DNA from: CADEED01 sp963842515 | GTDB taxonomy: Bacteria; Pseudomonadota; Gammaproteobacteria; Steroidobacterales; Steroidobacteraceae | NCBI GenBank assembly: GCA_963842515.1 | Contig: CAWJGO010000001.1 | Coordinates: 1,054,001-1,118,000, forward strand | Direction of reading: 5' to 3' | DNA length: 64,000 nt | In this document: positions 1-9,247 of the stretch, one piece after another | Numbering within the stretch: the stretch's first letter is position 1 | Layout of the letters: every line of letters starts with the position of its first letter | Notes under the pieces: generated by a model | Databases searched by the model: none | The model's input: the letters and a program-made list of their open reading frames with translations, nothing else | What the model was told of the DNA's origin: nothing | Position numbers and translations under genes: made by a program

Positions 1-2
1 GG

Positions 3-827
3 GCAATCTTTGGTCTGGGCGCGTTGTTGTTAGTCGGCGCATGGGCGCTGTACCACGCCGACCGTGATGCGGTGTTCCTCGATCAGCTCGCATTGGCGAT
101 ATCGATTGCCGGGCAATTCGCCGTTGCCTGGGGCATCGTCAAGGATCATTTGTCCGGCTTGCCGATCTCAGCGACCCTGCTTGGCCTGCAGATTCTCGTG
201 CTGATCGTCATGCCCAACCAGGTTGCGCGCACGCTGGCGGCGCTGTTCGCCACCATAGCGTGGGTGTTCACCGTGAGATTCCTGTTGCGGCCCGGTCAGG
301 GCGAACAGATGCTCTTCGGGTACGGCCACGGCGCCACCCCGCCAATGCTGGGCAGTTGGACGCTGCCGGTTGCCTGGGCACTCACCTGGCTGCCGTTGCT
401 CGCACTCGGTGTCTGGCTGATCCGCAACGAGGCGCAATGGATGTCGAGCGCGCTGCGCAAGTTCGCGCGGCCGCTGCTCACCGGCGTATTGCTGGGCCTG
501 TCGCTGGGCGGCATCGCGGCCGAGCCATTCACCGTGTTCCTGCTCGGCAATGAAATGATGGGCATGCGGTTCTCGTGGTGGGCGTTGTTCCCGCTGCTGT
601 CGGTCGGGCTCGCCATGTCTGCCGCGTATGGCGCATTCCGGCTGCGCAGCAACGGGTTGTTAGGCTTCGCGATCGCCGCCGCGCTGCTGCACCTGTCACG
701 CTTCTACTATCTGTATGGCACCACGCTCATGTGGAAGTCGGTGATCATGCTCGTCATCGGCGCAGCGCTGGTGGCGGCCGGCGTCTGGCTGGCCAGGCGC
801 GAGACGGAACCCGGGAGCGCGTCATGA
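3..827 (+). CDS. DUF4401-type membrane protein, 5' end cut by window edge
   Basis: The frame is open to the first base of the window, so the start lies upstream and only about 274 C-terminal residues are visible. These form at least seven hydrophobic segments separated by short loops, so this is a polytopic inner-membrane protein. It overlaps the next gene by four bases (ATGA), and that gene encodes a GDYXXLXY protein. DUF4401/DUF2157 membrane proteins paired with GDYXXLXY proteins are a known gene pair of unknown function, which supports the family call. The first internal start (TTG at 24) is probably not real. Confidence 0.75.
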   Translation, partial: AIFGLGALLLVGAWALYHADRDAVFLDQLALAISIAGQFAVAWGIVKDHLSGLPISATLLGLQILVLIVMPNQVARTLAALFATIAWVFTVRFLLRPGQGEQMLFGYGHGATPPMLGSWTLPVAWALTWLPLLALGVWLIRNEAQWMSSALRKFARPLLTGVLLGLSLGGIAAEPFTVFLLGNEMMGMRFSWWALFPLLSVGLAMSAAYGAFRLRSNGLLGFAIAAALLHLSRFYYLYGTTLMWKSVIMLVIGAALVAAGVWLARRETEPGSAS

Positions 828-1285
828 GAGTCCCGGTGTCCCGCGCATTGCTGGTGATCGGAGCTGTGCTGGTGCTCGGTGCAGTCAATTGGTCCATCCT
901 TGCGAAGGAACGCATCAAGACGAACGGCGAGCGAATCTTCCTCGCACTGGCACCGGTGGATCCACGTTCGCTCATGCAGGGCGACTATATGGCGTTGCGC
1001 TTCGAGATCGCTGATCGCATCTCCACCGCGGCGAGCGGCACCGTGCCCTTGCTGGTGGAGACCAATGGCGTGGCGACACTGAACCCGGATCTCAACGCCG
1101 GTGGCCTTCGCATCCGCTATCGCCTGCGCAACGGCCAGATCTGGCTGGGCACCAATGCGTACTTCTTCGAAGAGGGCACGGCCGAGAAATACGAGGGTGC
1201 GCGCTACGGGGAGTTCCGCATCGACCGCGAGAGCGGCGAGGCGGTGCTGGTCGGCCTCGCCAACGAGAAACTCAAGCCGTTGTAG
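824..1285 (+). CDS. GDYXXLXY domain protein
   Basis: A 153-residue protein with one N-terminal membrane anchor (residues 5-25) followed by an extracytoplasmic domain. The family signature is visible at residues 47-54 as GDYMALRF. The ATG at 824 overlaps the stop of the DUF4401 gene (ATGA), which implies translational coupling and fixes the start. The family always travels with DUF4401/DUF2157 membrane proteins; its biochemical role is not known. About 175 bases without a gene follow, ending in a repeat element before the S9 peptidase. Confidence 0.85.
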   Translation: MRVPVSRALLVIGAVLVLGAVNWSILAKERIKTNGERIFLALAPVDPRSLMQGDYMALRFEIADRISTAASGTVPLLVETNGVATLNPDLNAGGLRIRYRLRNGQIWLGTNAYFFEEGTAEKYEGARYGEFRIDRESGEAVLVGLANEKLKPL

Positions 1286-1355
1286 GCGTCAACGCCCGTG
1301 GCGGCGACACGCCATTCGGCGTGCAACCAAAACGCCCTGGCGCTCGTAGAAACCA

Positions 1356-1407
1356 AAATCGGGGCGGGTCCCGATTTGCTAGGAAACGAGGAATGTCCCC
1401 ATTTCTC
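1356..1407. repeat. REP-like palindromic element
   Basis: AAATCGGG (1356-1363) pairs with CCCGATTT (1370-1377). It is followed by GCTAGGAAACGAGGAATGTC and then CCCATTTCTC. The second half matches, in opposite orientation, one arm of the large inverted repeat at 39005-39094. The TTTGCTAG core is shared with the elements at 3489 and 5880, so this is one member of a dispersed family. It lies about 55 bases upstream of the S9 peptidase start. Confidence 0.6.
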
Positions 1408-1462
1408 TCTTATATATAGAATGCCACTCAGCAATCCTCAGGCTTTTTGAGCAGAGAAAATC

Positions 1463-3490
1463 ATGAAAACCATTCTTGCCGCTCTCGCGGCCGCACTCGT
1501 CCTTCCTGCGATCACCTCCGCGCAGACGCCGGCCACTGCCGCTGAAGCAGTCGCGGGCACCGCGGTCATTCCGCGCTCGGCATTGTTCGGCAACCCCGAA
1601 AAGACCCAGGCGCGCGTGTCGCCCGATGGCAAGTTCATCTCGTTCATCGCACCGAAGGATGGCGTGCTCAACGTGTGGGTCGGCCCGCGCACCGATCCTC
1701 TGGCTGCCAAGGCCGTGACCAACGACACCAAGCGCGGCATCCGTCAGCACTTCTGGGCTTACGACAACAAACATGTGCTGTATATCCAGGACGAGGGCGG
1801 CGACGAGAACTGGCATCTGTATGCCACCGACGTGGCCACCGGCACCACCAAGGACCTGACCCCTTACAAAGGCATCGCCGCGCAAGTCGCGGGACTGTCG
1901 TGGAAGAAGCCGGGTGCCGTCGCTGTGGGTCTCAATGATCGCGCCGCCGAATGGCATGACCTGTGGGAAGTGAACATCGCCACCGGCAAACGTGTGCTCA
2001 TCGAGCAGAACTCGCAGGAGTACGCCGGCTATGAAGTCGATCTCGACCTGAAGCCGAAGCTCGCGCTGAAAAACCTTGCCGAAGGCGGCGAGATTTTCCG
2101 CAAGGCCGCCGGCAAGTGGGTGAGTTTGCTCAAGTACGGCCAGGAAGATTCGCTGACCACCAACACGGTGGGCATCGAAGGGTCCGGCACCACCGCGCTC
2201 ATGCAGTCGTCGGTGGGCCGTGACAAATCCGCGCTCGTGCGCGTCGATATCAACACCGGAAAAGTCACAGAGCTGGGCGCCAGCGAACAGGCCGACGTCG
2301 AAACCGTGTGGATCGATCCGCGCACCCGCACTCCGCAGGCCTACACGGTCAACTATCTCAAGCCCGAGATCACCGTGCTCGTGCCGGCCATCAAGAAAGA
2401 CGTGGACCTCCTGACAAAAGAGTTAGGCGACGGGTTCGCCGTCACCAACCGCTCGCTCGACGACACGCTGTGGACCGTTGCCGCGGATGACGCCTTGGCG
2501 CCGGCGGTCAGCTATCTCTACGACCGCAAGGCCGGCAAGATCACCAAGCTCTTCGATCAGCGGCCGGCTCTCGCCAAGGCACCGCTGGTGCCCATGCAGT
2601 CGCTCGAGATCAAGGCGCGCGATGGCCTCACGCTCGTCTCCTATCTATCGTTGCCGCCGGGTTCCGACGCCAACGGTGACGGCGTGCCGGAATCCCCGGT
2701 GCCGCTCGTCCTGAACGTGCACGGTGGTCCGTGGGGCCGGGACGGCTACGGCTTCGACAATGAACACCAGTGGCTCGCGAATCGCGGCTATGCCGTTCTG
2801 GCGGTGAACTATCGAGGCTCCACCGGCTTCGGCAAATCGTTCGTGAACGCGTCCAACAAGGAATGGGCCGGCAAGATGCACGATGACCTGCTCGATGCCA
2901 TCGGCTGGGCCGTCAAGCAGAAGGTCACCACCGCGGACAAGGTGGCTATCTACGGCGGCTCGTATGGTGGTTACGCGACTCTGGTGGGACTCACGTTCAC
3001 GCCGGATACTTTCGCCTGCGGCGTGGACATTGTCGGCCCGAGCAATCTCAACACCTTGTTGTCCAGCATCCCGCCGTACTGGAAGGCGTTCTTCGAGGAG
3101 TTTGCCACGCGGGTCGGCGATCCACGCACGGAGGAAGGCAAGAAGCTGTTAGCCGACCGCTCGCCGGTCACGCGCGCGAACGCCATCAAGAAGCCGCTGC
3201 TCATTGCGCAGGGCGCCAATGATCCGCGAGTCAAACAGGCCGAGTCCGACCAGATCGTGAAGGCCATGAAGGACAAGAACCTGCCCGTGACCTACGTGTT
3301 GTATCCGGAGGAAGGCCACGGCTTCGCGCGGCCGACGAATCGCACGTCGTTCTACGCAATCGCGGAAGGATTCCTCGCGCAGTGCCTCGGTGGCCGCTAC
3401 GAACCCGTCGGCAACGACTTCAAAGGCGCAAATCTCAAGGTGCTGGAAGGCGTGCAGCACGTGCCCGGCCTCGCCGAAGCCCTGAAATAA
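1463..3490 (+). CDS. S9 family prolyl oligopeptidase-like peptidase
   Basis: A 675-residue secreted serine peptidase. The first 20 residues are a signal peptide ending near ITSAQT. Residues about 45-380 form a beta-propeller-like region (WxxDPxxR/T-type repeats). The C-terminal alpha/beta hydrolase domain has the nucleophile motif GGSYGGYA (Ser about residue 500), the acid in GANDPRVK (about 584) and the base in EEGHGF (about 618), so the triad is complete. The likely role is degradation of peptides in the periplasm. It is monocistronic, with a REP-like element upstream and a strong hairpin terminator just after the stop codon. Confidence 0.92.
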   Translation: MKTILAALAAALVLPAITSAQTPATAAEAVAGTAVIPRSALFGNPEKTQARVSPDGKFISFIAPKDGVLNVWVGPRTDPLAAKAVTNDTKRGIRQHFWAYDNKHVLYIQDEGGDENWHLYATDVATGTTKDLTPYKGIAAQVAGLSWKKPGAVAVGLNDRAAEWHDLWEVNIATGKRVLIEQNSQEYAGYEVDLDLKPKLALKNLAEGGEIFRKAAGKWVSLLKYGQEDSLTTNTVGIEGSGTTALMQSSVGRDKSALVRVDINTGKVTELGASEQADVETVWIDPRTRTPQAYTVNYLKPEITVLVPAIKKDVDLLTKELGDGFAVTNRSLDDTLWTVAADDALAPAVSYLYDRKAGKITKLFDQRPALAKAPLVPMQSLEIKARDGLTLVSYLSLPPGSDANGDGVPESPVPLVLNVHGGPWGRDGYGFDNEHQWLANRGYAVLAVNYRGSTGFGKSFVNASNKEWAGKMHDDLLDAIGWAVKQKVTTADKVAIYGGSYGGYATLVGLTFTPDTFACGVDIVGPSNLNTLLSSIPPYWKAFFEEFATRVGDPRTEEGKKLLADRSPVTRANAIKKPLLIAQGANDPRVKQAESDQIVKAMKDKNLPVTYVLYPEEGHGFARPTNRTSFYAIAEGFLAQCLGGRYEPVGNDFKGANLKVLEGVQHVPGLAEALK

Positions 3491-3543
3491 TGGGGTCAGA
3501 CCCCATTTGCTAGCAAAAGGGGCCGGACCTGACGGCCCCTTTT
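3489..3543 (+). terminator. REP-like palindrome plus intrinsic terminator
   Basis: AATGGGGTC-A-GACCCCATT (3489-3507) is a perfect 9-1-9 palindrome that begins inside the stop codon region. It is followed by AAAAGGGGCC (3515-3524), a 9-base loop and GGCCCCTTTT (3534-3543), a stem with a T run. The first palindrome and the TTTGCTAGCAAAA link recur at 5880, and the palindrome alone recurs at 32742 and, degenerate, at 60750. Confidence 0.8.
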
Positions 3544-3611
3544 CATTTGTCTCGCGCACCCGGATGCTGTCGCCCATCGATTTCTCGCATCAACGCACCT
3601 AAGGACCTGCG

Positions 3612-4559
3612 ATGCACCGATCGGCTACTGATGATCGTTCAAAATGGCGTCCCCGCCTCTCTGTCATCGGCGCGCCCAGCAGCGCAGGCGCGTACGCACC
3701 GGGGCAGGAACGCGCTCCGGCGGCGTTGCGCGAAGCCGGATTGCTGCACTGTCTGCGCGGTTTCGGTATCGACGTGTATGACCTGGGTGATACGGAGAGC
3801 TTTCGCTGGCAAGTAGACAGGAGTAACCCGCGCGCGATGAACGCGATGGCCGTCGCGCGCGCCGCCACGAGTACCGCAGATTTGGTCGAGGAGGCACTCG
3901 GCGAGGATGGCGTCGCGCTGGTGCTCGGCGGCGATTGCACGGTCGAGCTGGGCACGGTGGCGGGCGCAATGCGATCGACTGGCGATGTCGGTCTCATATA
4001 CATCGATCTGGACACGGACCTCAACACACCGAGCAGCACCACCGATGGAGCTCTGGACTGGATGGGCGTCGCTCACCTGCTTGGAGTTTCAGGCACGCTC
4101 AAGGAACTCGTTGAGATCGGAACCCGTGCACCGCTGCTGCGTCCTGATCAATTGCTTTACTTTGCCGTCGACAACGTCGAGCCCTTCGAACGACAGCTCA
4201 TCCGTGAGCTTGAAATCGAGACTGTCGCGCTCACACACGTTGCGCCCGACCCTGCAAGCGCGGCGGGCAGAGTGGTGAATGGCTGGGCGCGCAAGTTCAA
4301 GCGTCTTCTGATTCACCTCGATCTGGACGTGCTCGATTTCGCCGACATGCCTCTCGCCGAGAATACGCGCCGTAATGTCGGTTTGAAGTTCGACCAGCTG
4401 GTTGCCGCATTGAAGGTGTTTCTAACCGCTCCCAACTGGGCCGCGCTAACCGTATGCGAGTTGAATCCGGATCACGGCCTCATCGATGGATCAACGCTGC
4501 GCACGTTCATCACGGCCATATCCCACGCCATTGCAGGCGCTCCGCGTTTTCGACGCTAG
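3612..4559 (+). CDS. arginase/agmatinase superfamily protein with altered metal site
   Basis: A 315-residue cytoplasmic protein of the ureohydrolase fold. The three family motifs are present but changed. GGDHS is GGDCT (Cys109 in place of the metal-ligand His). DAHxD is DLDTD, so the second ligand His is Asp. SxDxDxxDP is HLDLDVLDF, keeping both Asp ligands. CELNPDHG matches the conserved Glu near the C-terminus. Family members hydrolyse guanidino or formimino compounds at a binuclear manganese site. With both His ligands replaced, the substrate or metal may differ, or activity may be lost. No arginine or histidine pathway genes are adjacent. Confidence 0.8.
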   Translation: MHRSATDDRSKWRPRLSVIGAPSSAGAYAPGQERAPAALREAGLLHCLRGFGIDVYDLGDTESFRWQVDRSNPRAMNAMAVARAATSTADLVEEALGEDGVALVLGGDCTVELGTVAGAMRSTGDVGLIYIDLDTDLNTPSSTTDGALDWMGVAHLLGVSGTLKELVEIGTRAPLLRPDQLLYFAVDNVEPFERQLIRELEIETVALTHVAPDPASAAGRVVNGWARKFKRLLIHLDLDVLDFADMPLAENTRRNVGLKFDQLVAALKVFLTAPNWAALTVCELNPDHGLIDGSTLRTFITAISHAIAGAPRFRR

Positions 4560-4671
4560 TCGAACTGTCCAAACACCTACGTACCCGTAAGCCTCGCAGA
4601 ACAACAACCGCAACCGCTTCGCTGGTACGATTTGCTGAGCGTAAGCTTTGCGATTCTCAGGAGCGCCTTCC

Positions 4672-5880
4672 ATGAGCAAGTTGCGGATTGCACTGATCGC
4701 CACCATCGGATTCGCATGCGCCCTCAACGCCTACGCTGATTCGGGCGCGCTCGAGCGGAAGCTCGACGCCGTAATGGACCAGGCGCTCGCCGAAGACCGT
4801 ATCGTCGGTGCGGTCGTGCTCGTAGCACGTGACGGCAAGGTGGTTTACGAACGCGCGGCCGGTCTGGCTGACAAGGAATCCCGTAAACCGATGCAAGTCG
4901 ATGCGCAGTTCCGCTTTTCGTCGGTAACGAAACCGATCGTGACGGTAGCCGCGCTCGCGCTTGTCGATCACAAGAAGCTCTCCCTCGACGATCCGGTCAC
5001 GAAATATCTGCCGGACTTCAAGCCGAAACTCGCCGACGGCACGACACCGGTCATCACCGTGCGGCAGCTGCTCACGCACACCGCGGGCCTCGGGTACAAC
5101 TTCGAAGAGAAAGTCGACGGGCCGTATCACAAGGCGAAAATCTCCAACGGGATCGACGAACTGAAGATCGACCTCGCTGAAGAAATGCGGCGCCTCGCGA
5201 GCGTCCCGCTGCTCAACGCTCCAGGAACGCAATGGCGATACTCACTCTCGATGGACGTGCTGGGAGCGGTCATCGAACGCGCGGCGGATCTGCCGCTCGC
5301 CACCGTCGTCGCGGAAGTTGTGACGAAACCACTGGGGATGACGAGAACTGCGTTCTGGGTCGACCGCACACAGTCCGATCGCCTGGCGACGCCTTATTTC
5401 AATGGCCCCTCCGGCACTGCCCGCATGGCAGATCCACAGGAGATTCCCTTCGGCGCGAGTACGCTCGTCTACTCACCCTCGCGCGCCTTCGACCGGAACG
5501 CGTTTCCATCGGGTGGTGGCGGCATGATCGGCAGCGCGCCCGACGTGCTGCGTCTACTGGAAGCCATGCGCAAGGGCGGCGCGCCGGTCCTCGCGAAGTC
5601 GACCGCCGCTGCGATGTTTCGCAATCAGGTCGCGGGTATGGCCGGCCTGGAACCGGGTGACGGCTTCGGTTTCGGCGGCGCACTCATCGTCGACCCGGCG
5701 GCGGTGAAATCTCCACAGTCGGCGGGAACTCTGTACTGGGGCGGCGTGTACGGCCACACCTGGTTCGTGGACCCAGCGAAAAAGATCACCGTCGTCGCGT
5801 TGACGAACACGGCCCTCGAAGGACTGGGCGGCAAGTTCCCCGCCGCGCTACGCGATGTGGTCTATCAGGAAATCCAATAA
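4672..5880 (+). CDS. serine hydrolase, class C beta-lactamase/EstB-like
   Basis: A 402-residue secreted hydrolase. The ATG at 4672 is chosen because it follows an AGGAG-like site and opens a clean signal peptide (cleavage near LNAYA-D); an upstream in-frame TTG at 4648 is less likely. The nucleophile motif SxxK is SVTK in FRFSSVTK. The second motif is YSLSMDVLG, as in EstB-type esterases. GHTWFVDP stands in for the beta-lactamase KTG box. Such proteins are usually esterases or peptidases rather than true beta-lactamases. It is monocistronic and is followed by a REP-like palindrome. Confidence 0.9.
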   Translation: MSKLRIALIATIGFACALNAYADSGALERKLDAVMDQALAEDRIVGAVVLVARDGKVVYERAAGLADKESRKPMQVDAQFRFSSVTKPIVTVAALALVDHKKLSLDDPVTKYLPDFKPKLADGTTPVITVRQLLTHTAGLGYNFEEKVDGPYHKAKISNGIDELKIDLAEEMRRLASVPLLNAPGTQWRYSLSMDVLGAVIERAADLPLATVVAEVVTKPLGMTRTAFWVDRTQSDRLATPYFNGPSGTARMADPQEIPFGASTLVYSPSRAFDRNAFPSGGGGMIGSAPDVLRLLEAMRKGGAPVLAKSTAAAMFRNQVAGMAGLEPGDGFGFGGALIVDPAAVKSPQSAGTLYWGGVYGHTWFVDPAKKITVVALTNTALEGLGGKFPAALRDVVYQEIQ

Positions 5881-5934
5881 ATGGGGTCAGACCCCATTTG
5901 CTAGCAAAAGGGGCCAGACCTCACGGACCCCGGA
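5880..5934. repeat. REP-like palindromic element
   Basis: A near copy of the element at 3489. AATGGGGTC-A-GACCCCATT occupies 5880-5898 and again starts at the stop codon of the preceding gene, followed by TTTGCTAGCAAAAGGGGCC. The second stem has decayed (GGACCCCGG instead of GGCCCCTTTT), so this copy is a weaker terminator. Confidence 0.7.
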
Positions 5935-6034
5935 ACAACTTCACCAAATCCGGAGAAAGCCTCGCGGCGAGCATTGTCTCGATCTACTGCGTTGAGGTAG
6001 TTTGCCCGCCGGTCAAGGAGGAACCTGCAGGCGC

Positions 6035-6667
6035 ATGAAGCTGCTAACTAAACACTTCGCGGCCATCATGCCGCTGGGCAAGCCGGAACTGTGGCTGGCC
6101 GCACTCAACACCGCCATGAAGCGCTTCGAGATCCGCACCCGCGCGCGGACTGCCGCGTTCCTGGCGCAGATCGCTCATGAGTCCGACCAGTGCCGCTTCG
6201 TCGAGGAGCGCCTGAGCTACTCCGCCGGCGCGCTCATGCGCACCTGGCCCCGGCGATTCCCGACGCTCGACATGGCGCTGCAATACGAGCGCAATCCCGA
6301 GAAGCTGGCCAACTTTGTATATGCCAACCGCATGGGCAACGGCCCGCCGGAGTCGCGCGATGGCTTTCGCTTCCGCGGGCGCGGGCTCATTCAGATGACC
6401 GGGCGCAGCAACTACACGGCGGTGAGCGACGCGCTGCAGGTCGACTTCACCGCCAAGCCGGATCTCATGCTCGAGCCGCGCCACGCCGCGATGTCCGCCG
6501 CCTGGTTCTGGAAAACGCGTGGCCTCAACGAGCTCGCCGACGACAAATCGGACGATGACGACAACGAAGACTTCCGCCAGATCACGCGCGTCATCAATGG
6601 CGGACTGAACGGGCTCGCCGAACGTCAACTATTCTGGGAGGTGTCGAAGAAGGCATTCCGCCTCTGA
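6035..6667 (+). CDS. GH19 chitinase/endolysin-like glycoside hydrolase
   Basis: A 210-residue single-domain protein of the lysozyme-like GH19 family. The catalytic acid is the Glu of AQIAHES near residue 48. FVEERLSYS, FRGRGLIQMTGRSNY and ITRVINGGLNG are typical family blocks. There is no signal peptide, which is common in phage-type endolysins exported by a holin or acting on lysis. The ATG at 6035 sits 13 bases after AAGGAGG. No other phage gene is nearby, so it is either a domesticated endolysin or a housekeeping muralytic enzyme. Confidence 0.88.
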   Translation: MKLLTKHFAAIMPLGKPELWLAALNTAMKRFEIRTRARTAAFLAQIAHESDQCRFVEERLSYSAGALMRTWPRRFPTLDMALQYERNPEKLANFVYANRMGNGPPESRDGFRFRGRGLIQMTGRSNYTAVSDALQVDFTAKPDLMLEPRHAAMSAAWFWKTRGLNELADDKSDDDDNEDFRQITRVINGGLNGLAERQLFWEVSKKAFRL

Positions 6668-6722
6668 TGCGCCGAATCCCAGGCCCTCGGCGTCGTGATA
6701 TCCGCAGTTTTGAGGCATTTCT

Positions 6723-6750
6723 TTGACTTCCGTGGCCCCATCCCTACACT
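6723..6750 (+). promoter_or_regulatory. possible sigma-70 promoter for the radical SAM gene
   Basis: TTGACT (6723-6728), a 16-base spacer and TACACT (6745-6750) form a reasonable -35/-10 pair about 180 bases upstream of the YgiQ start. The 260 bases between the GH19 gene and YgiQ hold no convincing gene. Confidence 0.35.
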
Positions 6751-6927
6751 GCCGCCCATCCGGCCTCTGGCAGTAGACCTCTTTATAAGGAGTCGACCCT
6801 CGAGGCTCTCCTGAGCAAACAGGAATGGTGTCTGCCGGCGTAAGCTCCGGTGTGAATTCGAATGCCGCGGCGACCTGCCGCCTGGCATCCGGGCTCCAAC
6901 CCATTTCTGCGCAAATGAGGTTGTTAG

Positions 6928-9150
6928 ATGTCCGCCGCGCCCGCCAAAGAAATCACCAGCTACCGCAAGCACTGGGCCAGCCGTTTCGGCACCGCGCCGT
7001 TCCTGCCCATGACGCGCGCGGACATGGACATCCTCGGCTGGGACAGCTGCGACGTCATCATCGTCACCGGCGACGCCTATGTGGATCATCCCAGCTTCGG
7101 CATGGCCATCATCGGCCGCGTGCTGGAGGCGCAAGGGTTTCGCTGCGGCATCATCGCCCAGCCCGACTGGCATTCCGCCGAGCCATTCAAGGAGTTAGGC
7201 CGGCCGAACCTGTTCTTCGGCATCACCGCCGGCAACATGGACTCGATGGTGAACCGCTATACGTCGGACAAACGCATCCGCTCCGACGACGCCTACACGC
7301 CGGGCGGGCAGGGCGGCAAGCGGCCCGATCGCAGTGTCATCGTCTACGCGCAGCGCGCTCGCGAGGCGTTCAAGGATGTGCCCGTCGTCATCGGCGGCAT
7401 CGAAGCCTCGTTGCGCCGCATCGCGCACTTTGATTACTGGAGCGAGAAAGTCCGCCGCAGCATCTTGTTAGACGCCAAGGCCGACCTGCTGGTGTTCGGC
7501 AACGCCGAGCGGCAGATCTGCGAGATCGCGCATCGCCTGGCGGCGGGCGAAACCATCGAAGAGATCGACGACCTGCGCGGCACCGCATTCGTGCGCAAGC
7601 ACACGCCGGGCGATGTGGTCGAAATCGACTCCACTCATATAGATACGCCCGGGCGGCTGAACCCGCCGACGAATCCCTACGCGACCGAAGCCGAGATGAG
7701 ACAGGTGCCGGGCACCGGTTCTCGTGTTTCGGCTGCGCAGCCGGCTGACGGCGCGGTATCCACGGACCCGGCCCCCGGCAGCGAAGACGGCAAGGAACCC
7801 ACGCGCGAGCAGGTCGTGCGCTTCTCGCGCAAGGTGAAGGCGGATGACCGCGCGCGCAGCGTGATCCGCATGCCGTCATTCGAGACCGTGACGGCCGACC
7901 CGGTCCTCTACGCCCATGCCTCGCGCATCCTGCATCTGGAATCCAACCCGGGCAACGCACGCTCACTCGTGCAGCGCCATGGCGACCTTGACGTGTGGCT
8001 CAACCCGCCGCCCATCCCGCTAGCTACCAAGGAAATGGACTGGATTTACGAGCTGCCCTACGCGCGCAAGCCGCACCCGGTGTACGGCACGGCCGAGATT
8101 CCCGCGTACAAGATGATCAAATTCTCCATCGCGATTCAGCGCGGATGTTTTGGCGGCTGCACCTTCTGTTCCATCACCGAGCACGAGGGCCGCATCATCC
8201 AGAACCGCAGCGAGAAGAGTGTGCTCAAGGAGATCGAGAAGATCCGCGATGAAGTACCCGGCTTCACGGGCGTCATCTCGGACCTCGGCGGACCCACCGC
8301 CAACATGTATCGCATCGCCTGCAAGAGCCGCGAGATCGAAAGCGCCTGCCGCCGTCCGAGCTGCGTGTTCCCCGGCATCTGCCCCAATCTCAACACCGAC
8401 CACAGCGCGTTGATCCAGCTCTATCGCAAGGCACGCGCACTGCCCGGCGTCAAGAAAGTGCTGGTCGCTTCCGGTGTGCGCTATGACCTCGCCGTCGAGA
8501 GCCCCGAGTACGTGAAGGAGTTGGCCCAGCATCACGTGGGCGGCTATCTCAAGATCGCGCCCGAAGCCATCGGCGAAGGGCCGCTGTCCAAGATGATGAA
8601 GCCCGGCGTCGGCTCGTACTACAAATTCAAGGAGTTGTTCGACAAGTTCTCCAAGGAAGCCGGCAAGGAGCAGTACCTCATTCCGTACTTCATCGCCGCG
8701 CATCCCGGCACCACCGACAAGGACATGCTCGAGCTCGCACTGTGGCTCAAGCAGAACGGGTTCCGCGCGGATCAGGTGCAGGCTTTCCTGCCGAGTCCGA
8801 TGGCGACCGCGACCGCGATGTATCACACGCTCAAGAATCCACTCAAGCGGGTCACGCGTGAGAGTGAGGAAGTGATCATTCCGAAGGGATTGAAGCAGCG
8901 CCGGTTGCACAAGGCGTTCCTGCGGTACCACGACCCTAACAACTGGCCGGTGTTGCGCGAGGCGTTGAGGAAGATGGGTCGCGCAGACCTCATCGGCAAC
9001 GGCAAGATGCAGTTGGTCCCGGGATATCAGCCGGCGGGCACCGGCGATGCGGCTGAAGGGAAAAGGGGCGGCAGTACACACCGGCCGTTCAAGACGCAGC
9101 ACACGGGTTTACCCAAGGTACCCGGCCTTCCGCGCAAACCTCGGCGCTGA
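6928..9150 (+). CDS. ygiQ: YgiQ family radical SAM protein (UPF0313)
   Basis: A 740-residue cytoplasmic radical SAM protein. The N-terminal YgiQ domain contains GDAYVDHPSFG and VVIGGIEASLRR. The iron-sulfur motif CxxxCxxC is at Cys407, Cys411 and Cys414 (GCFGGCTFCS), followed by the radical SAM barrel. A low-complexity linker at about residues 250-300 (rich in Pro, Gly, Asp) separates the two and is less conserved. The C-terminus is basic. The molecular function of the family is not established. GAGG 8 bases upstream supports the ATG at 6928. It is monocistronic. Confidence 0.93.
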   Translation: MSAAPAKEITSYRKHWASRFGTAPFLPMTRADMDILGWDSCDVIIVTGDAYVDHPSFGMAIIGRVLEAQGFRCGIIAQPDWHSAEPFKELGRPNLFFGITAGNMDSMVNRYTSDKRIRSDDAYTPGGQGGKRPDRSVIVYAQRAREAFKDVPVVIGGIEASLRRIAHFDYWSEKVRRSILLDAKADLLVFGNAERQICEIAHRLAAGETIEEIDDLRGTAFVRKHTPGDVVEIDSTHIDTPGRLNPPTNPYATEAEMRQVPGTGSRVSAAQPADGAVSTDPAPGSEDGKEPTREQVVRFSRKVKADDRARSVIRMPSFETVTADPVLYAHASRILHLESNPGNARSLVQRHGDLDVWLNPPPIPLATKEMDWIYELPYARKPHPVYGTAEIPAYKMIKFSIAIQRGCFGGCTFCSITEHEGRIIQNRSEKSVLKEIEKIRDEVPGFTGVISDLGGPTANMYRIACKSREIESACRRPSCVFPGICPNLNTDHSALIQLYRKARALPGVKKVLVASGVRYDLAVESPEYVKELAQHHVGGYLKIAPEAIGEGPLSKMMKPGVGSYYKFKELFDKFSKEAGKEQYLIPYFIAAHPGTTDKDMLELALWLKQNGFRADQVQAFLPSPMATATAMYHTLKNPLKRVTRESEEVIIPKGLKQRRLHKAFLRYHDPNNWPVLREALRKMGRADLIGNGKMQLVPGYQPAGTGDAAEGKRGGSTHRPFKTQHTGLPKVPGLPRKPRR

Positions 9151-9156
9151 AGCGGG

Positions 9157-9183
9157 CACATCGGACACATCGGACACATCGGA
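9157..9183. repeat. three tandem copies of a 9-base unit
   Basis: CACATCGGA is repeated three times without interruption just after the YgiQ stop codon, followed by CGTCCGCGGACATCC, which can fold on itself. It is short and probably a slippage product or part of the 3' end of the mRNA. Confidence 0.6.
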
Positions 9184-9247
9184 CGTCCGCGGACATCCTG
9201 CCTAACTACTTATTGACCGGACCGGGAATGTTTGTTGATATCGAGAC

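Noticed and set aside
6035..6667. Prophage indicated by the endolysin-like gene
   Set aside because: No holin, integrase, capsid or tail gene is nearby, so a single GH19 gene is not evidence of a prophage.
8020..9102. Long minus-strand open frame of 360 codons opposite the radical SAM gene
   Set aside because: It is a shadow of the high-GC codon pattern of ygiQ, with no family resemblance, and the sense gene is unambiguous. The same holds for long antisense frames at 35763-36959 and 38659-40125.
9157..9183. Possible CRISPR array
   Set aside because: The unit is only 9 bases, in direct tandem with no spacers, and there are no cas genes.
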